Of a stretch of 64,000 nt of DNA, positions 22,201 to 33,965 are shown piece after piece. The DNA comes from Globodera rostochiensis (Eukaryota; Nematoda; Chromadorea; Rhabditida; Heteroderidae). The notes beneath the pieces were generated by a model. That model had not been told where the DNA came from, ran no database searches, and was given only the letters and a program-made list of their open reading frames with translations. Both the position numbers and the translations under genes were made by a program. Each line of letters starts with the position of its first letter. The stretch's first letter is position 1. Where the stretch lies: the NCBI GenBank assembly GCA_018350325.1, contig JAEVLN010000008.1, positions 1,984,001 through 2,048,000 of the forward strand, read 5' to 3'.

Positions 22201-24403
22201 TTGGTACAGGTGAACTTCAACGCGGGCAGCCAAAGTTTGGGCAGAAATGTGTCGATGAGTGCCGGAGGGTATGGCATTGGTGGCGGCTTGGAGGGTTCGT
22301 TGACAGTTTTATGGTCAGTAAAGAGAGTTCACTCACTGTAAAGGTCGCCGAGGTTCTCGCAGTCAACTCTCTTTTTCACGCAAATTTCCTTTCGTTAAAT
22401 CGACTGAGAAACTGAACGAATACGCCTCGGACGGGGGAGAAAGTAAGTTATCAGTCCATTGTTCTTTCATTAAATGCGCGTTAATTATGTTCTTCTCGGA
22501 CCACAAAAGTTTCCTCATTAGAGTCTCAGTCTTTCTTAAGCTCCATTCACTCACTGATTGTTTTGATCGTTCATTAAACATAGAGAGGTTTTGGAGGCTA
22601 AGGCATAGGACTGCCCAAACGGAACAGTTCCCGGGAAAGCACTCCTCCACCGGTCACCAATGGCATGGGGTGGTTAGCGACACTGAGACGGGCCAAACTC
22701 ACACCAGCGACCGAAGTCACCGTCATCCCCGCAACCAACAGCAGAAACAGGACCATAGTGAGCGACTGGTTGCAGTACGGCATGCATAACCGGGCTGGGA
22801 ACTTCTGCTCCTAACCGACGAATCTGTGCCAAATGATTTGGTTGTGCAGTTAGTTACCTGCGTGGCTTATGATTTTGACATTTTATACGCTCTTCTGGAC
22901 CTGCGGGTGAACGAACATAAGCCAAAGTCTCTTGTTTAGCCTTAGCCTCGGAGGCCAAAATTGGCTTTGAGCCGTTGACAGTGCAATAAATCCGTTCTTT
23001 TCTTTCGCATTGATCCATCTTTTTGTTTGCTTTCTTTCAAACTTAAAGAAATAACTTTTTCTGATGTGTTTGTCCGTTTCAATTTCACGTCATTCGATGC
23101 TTTTCCGTAAAAAATGTTTAGCTCCTCAATTTTGATAGGTAAGTATTGTTGAATCATGCTTTGCTGTTTTGACTAACATGGAAAATAGAAAGGCATAATT
23201 TTAGCTGGCGCTGTTGCTGAAGAGCCCATTCATGCATACGCAACCGTGGAGCTTCGAACAAGTTAGTTGGCAAAGCTTCGAAGTTGGAACAAAAATACTG
23301 ACTCATTGCATTATACTAACATTAAGCCTGATTTTGGGTTAATTAATGAAAAGGTAATGTTTTTTTGGTGTTTTAGTCAATTACGTGCGGCCGGTCATTG
23401 TGCTTGGAGCGTTGAAGGACCGAGTAAATGACGAATTGGTCAGTCGGCACCCCGACAGATTCAGCAGCTGTGTGCCACGTATGGCTTGGCCTAAATCTTC
23501 TCGTAATGCCACACTTTAGCTTCTGTTCTCGTTCAGACACGTCTCGGCCACCTCGGGACGGCGAAGTGCACGGGTAAACCGGCACTCCCCCCTCCCCCCC
23601 CTCCTCGATGTTTTTCTATTTTCTTTTGTAGTCGCAATTATTACTTCGTATCGAAGGCGGAAATGGAGAGGGACGTGAAGAGCAACCTTTTCATAGAAGC
23701 AGGCCAGTTCCAGAACAATTTGTATGGAACGAGTATAGCGGCGGTGATGGAAGTGGCCGAGTCGGTGCGTTTGGGGGCATTGGGTCGGCGATTTCTTTGT
23801 TATTGACTTTCGTTTTGATTCAAAATTCAAATGCATAAAAGTCCCCCTTGGCCTTATGCACGTCTCAAGTCGTACTTTTCCGCCTTTAACTTAACGGCAC
23901 GCTTTCATTGAAGGGTCGCCACTGCATTCTGGACGTTTCCGGTAATGCGATTCGGCGATTGCAGAACACAGCGCACATCTACCCAATTTCAATCTTTGTG
24001 AAGCCGCTCAACTATCACCAACTACAGTAGGGAAGCGATGGATGGGAGGGATTTGAAGGCGTTTAAACGTCGAACGCATTAACCTATTTGTTGATAGTGT
24101 TTAAAACTGATTATTATGGTCTTTGGGCACTTGCTATCCATCCATTCTGCACCAATTTAGAGAATGGGACACTTCACTAAACGAAGAAGATGCCATGAAA
24201 CAATTTGAACGATGCCAACGCCAGGAGCAAAATTTCGGCGATTTGTTCACTGGTATTTTGTCACTTTGTGCGCCAAATGACTGTTTTGTTCAGGAATGGT
24301 CACCGGACATTCGCCTGACGACGTTTTCGCCCGTGTACTCCACACAATCAGCGAGCAATCACGCCCCGAAGTTTGGGTACCGACCAATGAGCTGCTGCCT
24401 TAA
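19251..24403 (+). CDS. dlg-1: Discs large homologue: L27, three PDZ, SH3, HOOK and guanylate kinase-like MAGUK scaffold
   Basis: A cell-junction and polarity scaffold. The start MPVRST at 19251 joins across a 42-nt intron to [18 protein letters not shown], as in SAP97-type starts. The L27 domain continues [24 protein letters not shown] (to about 19560). A proline/serine linker leads to PDZ1 ([12 protein letters not shown] across an intron, 20040-20460), PDZ2 ([17 protein letters not shown], 20700-21090) and PDZ3 ([19 protein letters not shown], 21240-21570). SH3 begins [15 protein letters not shown] (21745) and ends [16 protein letters not shown] basic HOOK region precedes [19 protein letters not shown], the degenerate P-loop of the guanylate kinase-like domain, which is a peptide-binding rather than catalytic fold. 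It ends [12 protein letters not shown] at 24403. The order matches C. elegans DLG-1, which assembles apical junctions with AJM-1. A 770-bp HOOK intron (about 22440-23215) holds a minus-strand open frame. Confidence 0.95.
22598..22783 (-). CDS. Nested 61-codon open frame with signal-peptide-like start
   Basis: On the strand opposite dlg, inside its long HOOK-region intron, a frame starts [20 protein letters not shown] and continues [19 protein letters not shown] before ending GSPMP. The leading segment has the polar, hydrophobic, small-residue pattern of a secretory signal, with plausible cleavage after a Ser-Val-Ala segment. The mature part would be under 40 residues with no cysteine. An in-frame stop lies a few codons upstream, so the start is well defined if it is a gene. 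No promoter, splice or homology evidence; it could be chance. Confidence 0.25.
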   Translation of the reverse strand: MPYCNQSLTMVLFLLLVAGMTVTSVAGVSLARLSVANHPMPLVTGGGVLSRELFRLGSPMP

Positions 24404-25087
24404 GCCAAGAAAAGTGCCGGAAGGGGGAAATATTCCAAAGATTTCTTTCACTTATCTTTCCAAATTCCATTGGTAAACCACAACCCGCTCTGATCATTCC
24501 GTAATTAGCCCCACATTGCGCTGCCAACAATGCTTAAGCGAAGGCATTAAGCCGTTTTTTGATTGACCATTAAACGAGGGATCAATGCTAACAATTATTT
24601 TTACTTTGTTTTTGTCTCAACATCTATTCTTTAACTACTTCCGCATTTACATCATTTAACACTGGCCACCAGAATTTGGAGGCGCATTCGTTGTCATTGT
24701 TAGCGCAGAAATGATCAGAGAATCTTTTTTTGTTACTATCACTTTTTCAATCAAAATCTACGCATTTATAGCAAAAACAAATCGATCAAGTAAATGATAC
24801 AGTCGATCGATTTGATATCACCAAATGCCTCATCTTTTTTAAAGTATTTTATTGTAAAAAACACCTTTTCCATCAATAAATGATTTTTACAAGACAACTT
24901 TTAAAGTCAGTTACAGTTATTAGTTAAGTAAAAACATGATTAGATGTGCATGTGAACCAGGACACAGATTTTAAGGTAAAACCCAAAACACGCGTTCAAA
25001 TCCAACCCATAAATATTATGCCGAAATGCGAAATCTCAAAATCTGGACCACGGTATGAAGGACTGTATAAAAACAAAGAAATTCACA
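24404..25087. other. Convergent 3' intergenic region
   Basis: Between the 3' ends of dlg (plus) and epsin (minus). AT-rich; AATAAA-like and ATCAATAAATG-type sequences near 24870-24885 could be polyadenylation signals. No gene seen. Confidence 0.5.
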
Positions 25088-27128
25088 TCAGTACGAACCG
25101 CCACCATTTTTTGCCTGCAGCATTTCATTCAGTGATGGACTCGGCCGTTCGTTAGTTAAAAATGGATTGTTCTTGTTATTGGCCACCACAGTTGCCGAAG
25201 AACCAACCAGGAACGGATTAGTCGCTGAAACAAAATACTAATAAGTATTTTATTGAAAGGCTTTACGATGGCACCAATGTTACGTAAATAAGTGAGACCT
25301 TCGACGTTCTTGGGTACGATTTGTGTGTTGTTGGAAGGACCAAGCAAATTGTCGAGATTAACAAGCACAGAATTCTCTAAAAATTAAAGAGAGTTAATGT
25401 TCATTGAAAGAAACAACCTCCAAGAAACGATTCAGGAGTCTTTGTATTTGCTCTTTGTTGGCCTGCATTTGTGGATGAGTTCGCCATCCTCGTTGGTTCG
25501 ACAATGTTGCCAAAAAGGTCGTCAGAAAAATGCTGTTTTGGTCGAGTAGTAGAAAAATTCTGTGCTTCAAAAGAGGCCCATGGATCGTTATTGGCCGGCG
25601 ACGATTGGGTGAGGGATCCGAGCACGTGGCCCTGGCCTATGTCAGGATACAACGTTCGATTGGTCGAGACGGACTCAGAGGACAAAACGCTTCTGTCCGA
25701 CGAAGAAGCCGCAGGTGCCCATGGGTCGTTTTGAAGAGGCGCTGTGGAAAAGCTAGCTACAAAAGATCAAATGTAGCTTACATGTCTGACGAACGGAAGA
25801 GAAGGGTGGCGCGGTGCCAACTGTTGGAATGGTAGTGGACGGCCGTGGTGACCAAGGATCGTTGAACGGGGTTATTTGAGGTTGTTGCTGATGAGTTTGC
25901 GATGAGCTACCCGCGGCAGCCGCAGTTGGGACACTACTTTTGAAGATATCGCCCAACGAAAGCAAATCATCCAAAGCCCCATGGGATTTTGAAGTGCCCT
26001 GTCTTTCAGTGCTGTCAACACCTCTAGTGGGAGATGAAAGGCTTGAAGAACGCTCCACCACACGCTTGCTCTCTTCGATAGCGATCTAACGTATAAATAA
26101 AGTAATTTTGGTGACGAATTCATTCACTTTCTCAAAATGTTTTACTTGAAGCCGAATGTCATCGCCTCGACGGAGCTCCTGCTCTTTTTCGCATTCCTCT
26201 TTCGAAAGTGCTAATGCGATTTGCAGTTGCATTTCCTCCTCTCCGAGTGATGAAGGCCGCGCCTCTTCAAACTCAGGATCTCAAAAGAACAATGACACAG
26301 CTAAGCAATGACAAACAAAACACTCACCAGGGTTCGGAAACCGGTTTAGACCCGGGAGGCCTTTTTTGTGCAATCCGAAAAGAGCCGGGCGAGATTTTTT
26401 GAGCGGATTTAGCCCAAGTCAAATTCCCTAGTCGGGCGCCAAAACCCTACCACTCACCCGACGGTCCCGTCTCAATGTGTCTTCTTCCGACCGTTCGTCT
26501 CGACCCGTCCGATGCAATCCCGGAAGACCCATTCTGTATGAAGCGCTTTCTAGTCAGCATAAAACGAGCTCGCTCATTCTTCAGTTTCTCCTCATCCTGA
26601 AGCAACGCGACCATTTGTTTGGCCTTTGTGCGCACATTCAGCCCTTGGTCCCGATTGTCCTCGATGTGTTGAAAGTCCTAACGTAACATTAAAAACCCAT
26701 ACACTTAAGTGCTCTAACCTTGAGAGTCTCAATGGAAAAAAGGTTTTCTCGACATTGTGCTGACACCTTCTCACTTCCGCACTTTATCAAATAGTCAAGG
26801 AGTACCATGCTCTTATATACCTAAAATAAAGAATATCAGAATTTTGAGAGAATATAAATAGACATGGCGCCAGTTCTTTCCATGGTCATTGAGCCTCTTC
26901 CAAACCATGGACATGATCTCGGTGAAAGAAACAGGATTGTGGGTTAAATCTGCGATTTCGGACATTAGCACTGTGGTTGGGCCCCACGGGTCGTTACTAA
27001 AAAAAATGTTATTCGTTAAATTTACAAAGCTAGACCAACCTAGTTGCTTCTCTAACTTTTACTTGTGCATCAGTAAAATTGCAGGCCACATTTTTCACTT
27101 GGCGACGCAACGTAGTTATTGAAGACAT
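25088..27128 (-). CDS. epn-1: Epsin: ENTH domain, UIM, DPW and NPF motifs
   Basis: Endocytic clathrin adaptor. The start at 27128 gives MSSITTLRRQVKNVACNF and QVKVREATR, the membrane-bending helix 0 and helix 1 of an ENTH domain. It continues SNDPWGPTTVLMSEIADLTH and MVWKRLNDHGKNWRHVY, and closes with VRTKAKQMVALLQDEEKLKN. A ubiquitin-interacting motif reads EEEMQLQIALALSKEE (about 26200-26250). The disordered tail has AP2-binding DPW motifs (NDPWSPRPS, NDPWASFEA and a third DPWAP). It also has a clathrin-box-like LVNLDNLL, and two NPF motifs for EH-domain partners (TNPFLVGSS, NNPFLTNER) just before the stop at 25088-25090. Motif order and number match animal epsins, which link PIP2, ubiquitinated cargo, clathrin and AP2. 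About eight introns, mostly short. It is divergent from epg-7. Confidence 0.93.
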
Positions 27129-27872
27129 TAGTACAGATTCGATAGGATTGATTGTTCTGTCAGTTATGCCGCTATTTATCGGCCCAGCTAGAGAAAAAGA
27201 ATCGATATTGTTTGGTAATTTACTTTTATATTACCTATTTATGCACCAGTCATTCAATGTGTGAAAAAAAGACAAAACCTGTCATCGCCTGCCTATCATC
27301 AAAGATGGTCTTCCCTACCCATCCCAAACCCTTTTTCTCTCCCATTGGGGGGGGGGGGTGCGCAATGATGTTAGTTGAAGGGGTCGCAAGAAGAACAAAA
27401 GTTTTCTCTGCAAAATGGAGTGAAATGGACTCATATGTAATTAACTAGTGAACGGTAAAATTCGATTCTTCCGTTATGGATCCTTGTTGGCATTTAGTAT
27501 CCAAAAAAATCTCGGTATCCGAACCCGGCAAATTTGTACCGGTATTTCTTGGGACCATTTGGGAAATTCTAGGAAAACGCCAAAAGGAAAAAGCAAGAAA
27601 CGGGGACAACGCCAAAAGAAAACATCGTTAGTTCCAAAGTGGGAAAAACTCAAACTTGGAAAATGCCAAAGTGGGCAAAAGCTCAAGATCAAACAGTGCT
27701 TACAAATTAGGGCACCGACTAAACCTTTAGATATGGTAATATGTTATAAATGAAAAAAAAAACTAAAGAGAGAATGTGGTGTGTGTGATAAAATAATAAA
27801 TAGGACCTAAAGATGATACATGACATTATGTAATTTTAGTGAATCGAGAGTTGCTTTTCAAACTCATAAGAA
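27129..27872. promoter_or_regulatory. Divergent intergenic region between epsin and epg-7
   Basis: The 744 bp between two start codons on opposite strands must contain both promoters. Contains a 10-G run at 27348-27357, a lysine-codon-rich open stretch (27450-27750) that shows no domain, and AT-rich sequence next to the epg-7 start. No specific factor site can be named. Confidence 0.5.
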
Positions 27873-30800
27873 ATGTTTCATATCTTCTATGTTAATCGCG
27901 GTTATATGCTGGTTTTGGAGCCTCCTGCGCTTGGTTCCGTCTACGATTTACAAAAGTATTTTAGTGATTTGGCTCTGTTTTCTCTTTAAATGCGACTCTT
28001 TTTAGATGTATCGCTGGTTCCATAAATGTCGATATAAATGAACAGGCGCTTATTTATTATTTTTTCTTTTTAAGTTCAAGTTTAGTACCTTTTTCTCTCT
28101 GGAGGCGCTTCTATTAATCGCAATGCAATGCTTTCTGCAATTTCTGACGTGGGCACCGACACAAATCCGATATTTCTGGTTCGTCGGGTCACTAATGTAC
28201 AACCGGAGTCTACCAAAACAAATGCGGACGGAATTAACGACATTTATCAAGGTATAAAGCAGAACTTGTTAGTTCATGCTTCTCGAATTTTTAGATTGGG
28301 AGCTTTCAATGGATAGAATGTTGGGGATAGTATCCACAAATTCCTCCTCAGCTATTAGCGAATGTGTCGATTTGGGCAGGAAATGCGCTCATCTCGCAGA
28401 AAACATCGTTCGTTTTTGTAGCAATGTGCTAGTCGAGCATCGGTTTCTTTACCAGGTTGGAAATAGCATGGCTACGAGAAACGTAACTTACCTATTTAGG
28501 GTTGGATGTCGGTAATTTCCAATCTCGACGAAAATATTCTCCGTATTCAACGACGATTGGACAAATCTCTTGGACAAGCAATAAAACTTGAGACATATCG
28601 ACAGAAAGGACGGTGTCTGATGAATGGATTTGATAAAGTTTTGGAGATTTTGAGAAAAGTAAATTTTTTTTTTCAACGAAACCACACTTTGTGTTCAGAT
28701 CGTTATCCCTCCTTCGCTGCTTTTACCCGCCCATTCTTCCGCAAATTTATCCGACTCTGAAGGATCTGTCGAAGAAATAACGCTCTTTGATTGGATTTCC
28801 TCGAAAGACCCAGCTTACTCGCTTACGTCCTTTTCACAACATGTGCTTGAACATCTCGAAAAAACGACAAATGAGGAGTTGAGTGAGGCTCAGAATTTGT
28901 TGGCAATGGTTCAGGATGTGGCACAGAAAACACAGTAATTTACTGGAAATTTTTCGATTATTTTGTGTTAAAGGTACCGTGACATAAGAGGAATAGACAA
29001 ACGTTTGGCAACGTTGAATGCCCATTTACTGAAACTTGAAGGTATTTATAGCGCTAATCAAATGTTTTTTTTTGTTCTTATCCGTGTGGAATTTCGGTTC
29101 CCCGCCCGAATAAAAAGTTTGACATTATTGTGGATCGCAGCTTTTTAGATTGTGGGTCGAGTTTTCTCAAATGCAAAACCATAGGGTAGGGGAACCTTTA
29201 TTTCTATTTTTTAAGGATTTTAACATGCAAAAACAAATTAGATAACTTTCGACTAATAGGGTCCTCTCTATGGTTTTGCTTGAAAAAACTCCCGGCCCAC
29301 CATCTAAATAAGTGCTAAACGTTTTTTTAAACTTCAGGAAGTCTCACCGAAGTTCGAGAGACAACTGCGGCGATCATTCAGCCAATTATTCAAGACGGCA
29401 CTCAAAATGTTGTGGTTGGACAGAAGAATAGACTCAAAGAGTTGAAGGGAAAATTGAGCGAACAGCGTAATTGTGCCCTCTCTTTTATCAATTCGAAGGA
29501 TGAAGTCATACAAAACAGTGCGTTTTTGACCGAAGTTCAGATCATTTTGTGCCTGTGGGAAGAGTGGTCTCACCGTCTGAAGAATTGGCTTCAGTTTTGA
29601 ATTTTGAGAGGACTTTGGTCTTTGTTCCCCTCCTTCGATCTTCCTGCCTTTCGAGCTTAACCTAATCACTTTCCCTTTTTCAAGTTTGCCAACGCCTTGC
29701 AACATGGATTAGACAAGTTGCTTTGAGACTTGGATTTTTCCATTGATTTTTTGCTTTTGTTAAGGCTTATCAACGTCTTCAGGATGTGGATAAACGCGTG
29801 ATGTGTTTTGACCAGAAATTTGGTGGTCTACGCCAAAGGATGGATTTGGCACGACAGATTACGGAAACACCAAGCATTTATATGACCGCCGTCCCAGAAG
29901 TGATCAGAAGAGAGGCGCTCAAAAAGGAATTTGCGGAGTGGATGGGGCTACATATTGCCAAAACGTCAGAATTTATCGCCGAAGAAAACAAAATTAGACA
30001 ACACTTCTTTGGGAAATTGGATAGACACTTTTTGCGTCAACTTTTTCCTGGAATGGATGATGTAATCCCGCAGTTTTCGCCAAAAACTACCCCGAAAATT
30101 GACGAGCTGCTCCCGAAAGTGCATTTTTCGCATTTGCATGAGCTGAGAAGCGTAATATTTACCCATTTTTAGTTATTTAAAGTTTATTTGTTTTCTTTCA
30201 GCGGTTTCCTGAGATGAAGGAACTGCTCGTCGTTGGAGCTCCCAATCTGGTTTCCCGACTGGCGATTTTCGATCCAAGTTTGCCCTCCCCAATGGCAACT
30301 CTATCGAGTCGGTCGATGCGCCGTGAAGAAAGTTTCTATGTTCGGGATAAGACTTCTAACATCGACGCGATGAACCGGAACTTTCCATCTACCAATTGGT
30401 TAAGGTACTTTTCACGATTTGAGAACATTATCTCCACAACCTTTTATAGCGAAGAGAGTATGGGACTTTCGCCATCGCCGAGTGGGGCGTCAAATTTTCT
30501 GTCAATGGAACAGAGAGGCGGTGCCTTTTCAACGTCAAGCGCTTCCATCCATTCCATCAGCGGAATGGAGCTGCAATCGCCGCAGGAACTTGGTCCATTG
30601 GGCGTACATTTTGACGCATCGGTGAACACCAGTGAAACTACAAATGTTGGTGAAACTGACAATGAGAGCCCTTTACAAAATATTTTCCAAATAAATCTTT
30701 TTTCTTCAAAAAATATGACCAAATTAAAAGGAATTAAAATAGTAGCTGTTTGAAGAAAAAACCTAAATTAATTGTTAAAATCTTTTTTGTCTGTGTTACT

Positions 30801-33038
30801 CCCCTTGCGGACCGAAATTCTGAATACGTTTTGTTGTTTAATCAATTGTTTCTTTAGAAGAACACCCGTAGTTCGATGTCTCCCCTCCAGCCGAGTGCTC
30901 CGATCGCAATTCCTTCAAATTCGCAGTCAAATCCGGTGGATCCGATGGAGTCCCTTGGATCCAACCAGTTCAGCACCCCCGACGATACTTTTGGAAGTTT
31001 GGGATCAACTTGTGGAGGTCGCTTTGTAAATGTTAAACAGGCAATTAATAGTTGTCGATTTTGTTATTAATGTGAAAAATTTAATCATTTAGCCTTACCG
31101 GCCAACATCGCCTAAAGTTGTTAGACCAAAATCGATGCTCCGTTATCAAATGTGTTCTCAGTTGGTCCACAAAGAAGAAGACGAAAAGGTTTTTATGATT
31201 CTAATATGAATTTATCCATGGACTTTTTGCCTTTATTTAAGCATTACAATGATCAAGAAATGGAAATTCAAAAGGAGAAAAGTGCTCAAACAAATCACAA
31301 ATTTCATTCTAAATTGGTTTATGCTCTTACGGGGCTTAAGGAATTGTCAGAGGTTTTTTTATTTCGTTATTATATTTCATTAAAAGAATTAGGAAATCTC
31401 TTCTGTTCGTCAAAACACTGAGGAATTGGGGAAGGCTGTTGTTGTTTGTCTTAGTAAGCCAGAAATTGTGCGTTACTTCGATGAATATGTCCATGCCAAA
31501 TGCTCTTCCGTTATTGAACTTCATCAGATCACTTCAGAGGAAAAATGCCTTCAAAAAATAGCCGAAATTGAGCGGAAATGTAACAGTCAAATAATGGACA
31601 TTACAAATGAGTTGCAGGTAGTTGCTATTATAAATAAAGCATCAAATGACTAATTTTAGAATTTAGAAAATCAAAACTTTAGTATAAGTTAATGTACTAA
31701 TTTGTATCACTTAAGTTCTTGACATATTTAAATATTTTAGAGAGAGCGTTCTCTTCTTATAGAGAAGGAAAATGCGATAAAGGAACAAAATGAGGTCGTT
31801 TCTCGTATCACAAACGATTTGAAAGTGCTGACGCGGGAAAGGGACCAACTGCTCGAAAAAGTGAAAAGGGACGGTGAACAACGACAACAAAAAAATGTGA
31901 CGGCCGAAATGGAAGAAACGGACACACAACCAATTGGTAGGCTTGCGGGTCTTTGAACTTATTTGTGTACTTGACACCGAGTTCAGTACCTAAAAATCCG
32001 GCCCAATTATTACATATGGTCCATTGTACTGACTTATTCCAACCAGAAGATATTCAACTAATATGATATGATGAGTTTACCGTCACTGAAATTTGTTATT
32101 CATCACTTTGTTTGCAAGGACAACTTTCAGATGTCATTTCTTCTTTAGCCATCGAAGAGATTTCCACCAAAGAGCCATTGGTGGCGCCGTTGTCTTCTAA
32201 TTCGGGCAGCGATGAGGACGAAGGGGTGGCCCAACTCAGTACGCGCTCATACGGCACACAGACGAAAATTCGAGGCAAAGATATGCAAACATTCATTTCG
32301 CTTAATGAGGTTTGGAATGTGCACTAACATTTGTTTTCTTTCTTATCCACTTTTCTTGTTCAGTTGTACGAAGGATGTGGAGCTCTGATCATTTGGAATT
32401 CGCATTTAAATGCTTATGTCGCGAGAAGGTTAGTTGTGAGTAGGTGCAAGAAATGGCTTGGGTCCGGGCGGGGAGGGATTTCTTAGGGTTTTCGACAGCC
32501 AACCTTTTGAATTTTGTTCATCTTTTCTTTTTCTCGTAAAATAATGAACAATGATAACATTCAGTACGTCTTCTCCCAATTCGCCGTACATCGTCAAAGA
32601 CAGCAGTTTCGAAAAATTGGGCATTCGTCGTCCTCCGCGACCAATTCAGGCGACGGATGAAAATTCTGCCGTGTTTTCTCATTCGGTGTCGATGCCTCGT
32701 CCCTGGATGTTTGTGCTTGTGGAGAGCATTGAAATGTGTCAAATTCGAAAAGCGACAAATCGGTCGGTTTTGAACTCGGCTCATTTTTAGCTCAATATTA
32801 AAATTTAATAGTGAATTGGGTATTTTGGCAGTGGCAGTGTTGACGATGCATTGGGGGGGGCAAAATTTTATTTTTTATTAGATTTCTTTAAATTGCACTT
32901 TGTTTCTATTTCAGATATAATCTACCGCTGGACACGCGATTTTACCGCATTTCTGTTCTGCCAATCCTCGGGGATTTTGTCACTGCCGTCCCTATGAGCA
33001 CAACTTCATCGGTGTCTTCCTCAAATGCTAGGAAATAA
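27873..33038 (+). CDS. epg-7: EPG-7 / FIP200 (RB1CC1, Atg11-like) autophagy scaffold
   Basis: Scaffold of selective autophagy and ULK/UNC-51 complex assembly. The ATG at 27873 gives MFHIFYVNRGYMLVLEPPAL, matching the ubiquitin-like N-terminus of FIP200, and the next exon carries the hallmark GTDTNPIFLV. A helical Atg17-like region follows (KCAHLAENIVRFC, LYQ|GWMSVISNLDENI, LFDWISSKDPAYSL). Then comes the Atg11/FIP200 middle region: GGLRQRMDLARQITETPSIY, KKEFAEWMGLHIAKT and FLRQLFPGMDDVIP. A serine-rich stretch and a short coiled coil (30800-31950) come next. The end is the claw domain: FISLNELYEGCGALIIWNSH, RPWMFVLVESIEMCQIRKA and LDTRFYRISVLPI, stopping at 33036-33038. Claw domains bind FIR-type cargo receptors. 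The coiled coil looks much shorter than in human FIP200. Its last exon and 3' flank are copied at 35109-35250. Confidence 0.93.
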
Positions 33039-33160
33039 TGCTCAAAAAGCGATGCAAATGGTCGCCATCGCCATTTTTGTCTCATCTCATTGCATTGTAC
33101 ATTGTCTATAGTATACCTCCAATTTAATATTTCATCTCAAATCCGACGGACACAAGATAA
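33011..33160 (+). repeat. Source copy of a segment duplicated into mcm-10
   Basis: Covers the last nine codons of epg-7 (VSSSNARK plus stop) and about 120 bp downstream. It matches 35109-35250 at most positions with a few small indels, including the stop codon and the downstream ATGCTCAAAAAGCGATGCAA. Confidence 0.92.
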
Positions 33161-33965
33161 TTGGCCGCATACAGTATATATGTCCAATTATAACGGGTAC
33201 ATACTGTTGTATATGCTTTCTCCGTTTTTCTACCGTACTTATTCGTCTTATCTGAGAGTTTGGAACTTGACTTTTGAGCATAAATTCGGTCCAGCCTAGT
33301 ACCGGTCCGCGTGCTATAAATTGCTTTTTTTAGAAAATATTTGTCTATTCACTTAATTCTTAATAATTTTTATTTCAAGTAAAAAGCAAAATGCTATTAG
33401 GAGAGGTGGCGGAAGACAAAAAATGTACCAGTGTCGTCGTAGTTGTCGATAGAGCTTTTGGACTTCGGATAAGGTGTGGTTGTCTTTGCGCTTCCGGTCC
33501 GAAGCCTCCCTCCCCCCCCCCTCCCTCGCCCGCCCAAATCCTTCCACAACAAAAGATGTTTCGAATCCCTCGAAGTCAAAAAACAATCCGAATCCTCTCC
33601 GCCGAAGTAAAAAAAAAGAGCTTTGTTGCTAAAGTTACAATTGTCAGCGCTTTACAATGCAAATTTTTCTCATTCAAAATATTTATGAAAAGGGATTATA
33701 GAGTTCATAAAACGTTTTGACTTATGAAAGTTGGATAATTAGGAAAAAAAAATGTATTTTGCAAATAAAAAAATAACGTGAATTCTACAAGGTATTCATT
33801 TTTGGCTTTGGGGGATTCGAAACATTTTTTGCTGTGGGTGAATTTAGACAGGGGGGGGGATTCGGCTGTTTGCCGTGGAGAAATTCCAAACAAACCAAAA
33901 AGCACCGTTCATAAGTTTTTTAAAACAAAATAACCAAATTAATTTATTAAATCATTTGAGTGTAA
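33161..33965. other. Intergenic between epg-7 and mcm-10
   Basis: AT-rich with a C run at 33511-33520 and a G run at 33852-33860. It may hold an upstream mcm-10 exon; I could not identify one. Confidence 0.45.

Noticed and set aside
27448..27753. Lysine-rich 101-codon frame between epsin and epg-7
   Set aside because: Low complexity, no splice or homology support; probably promoter DNA.
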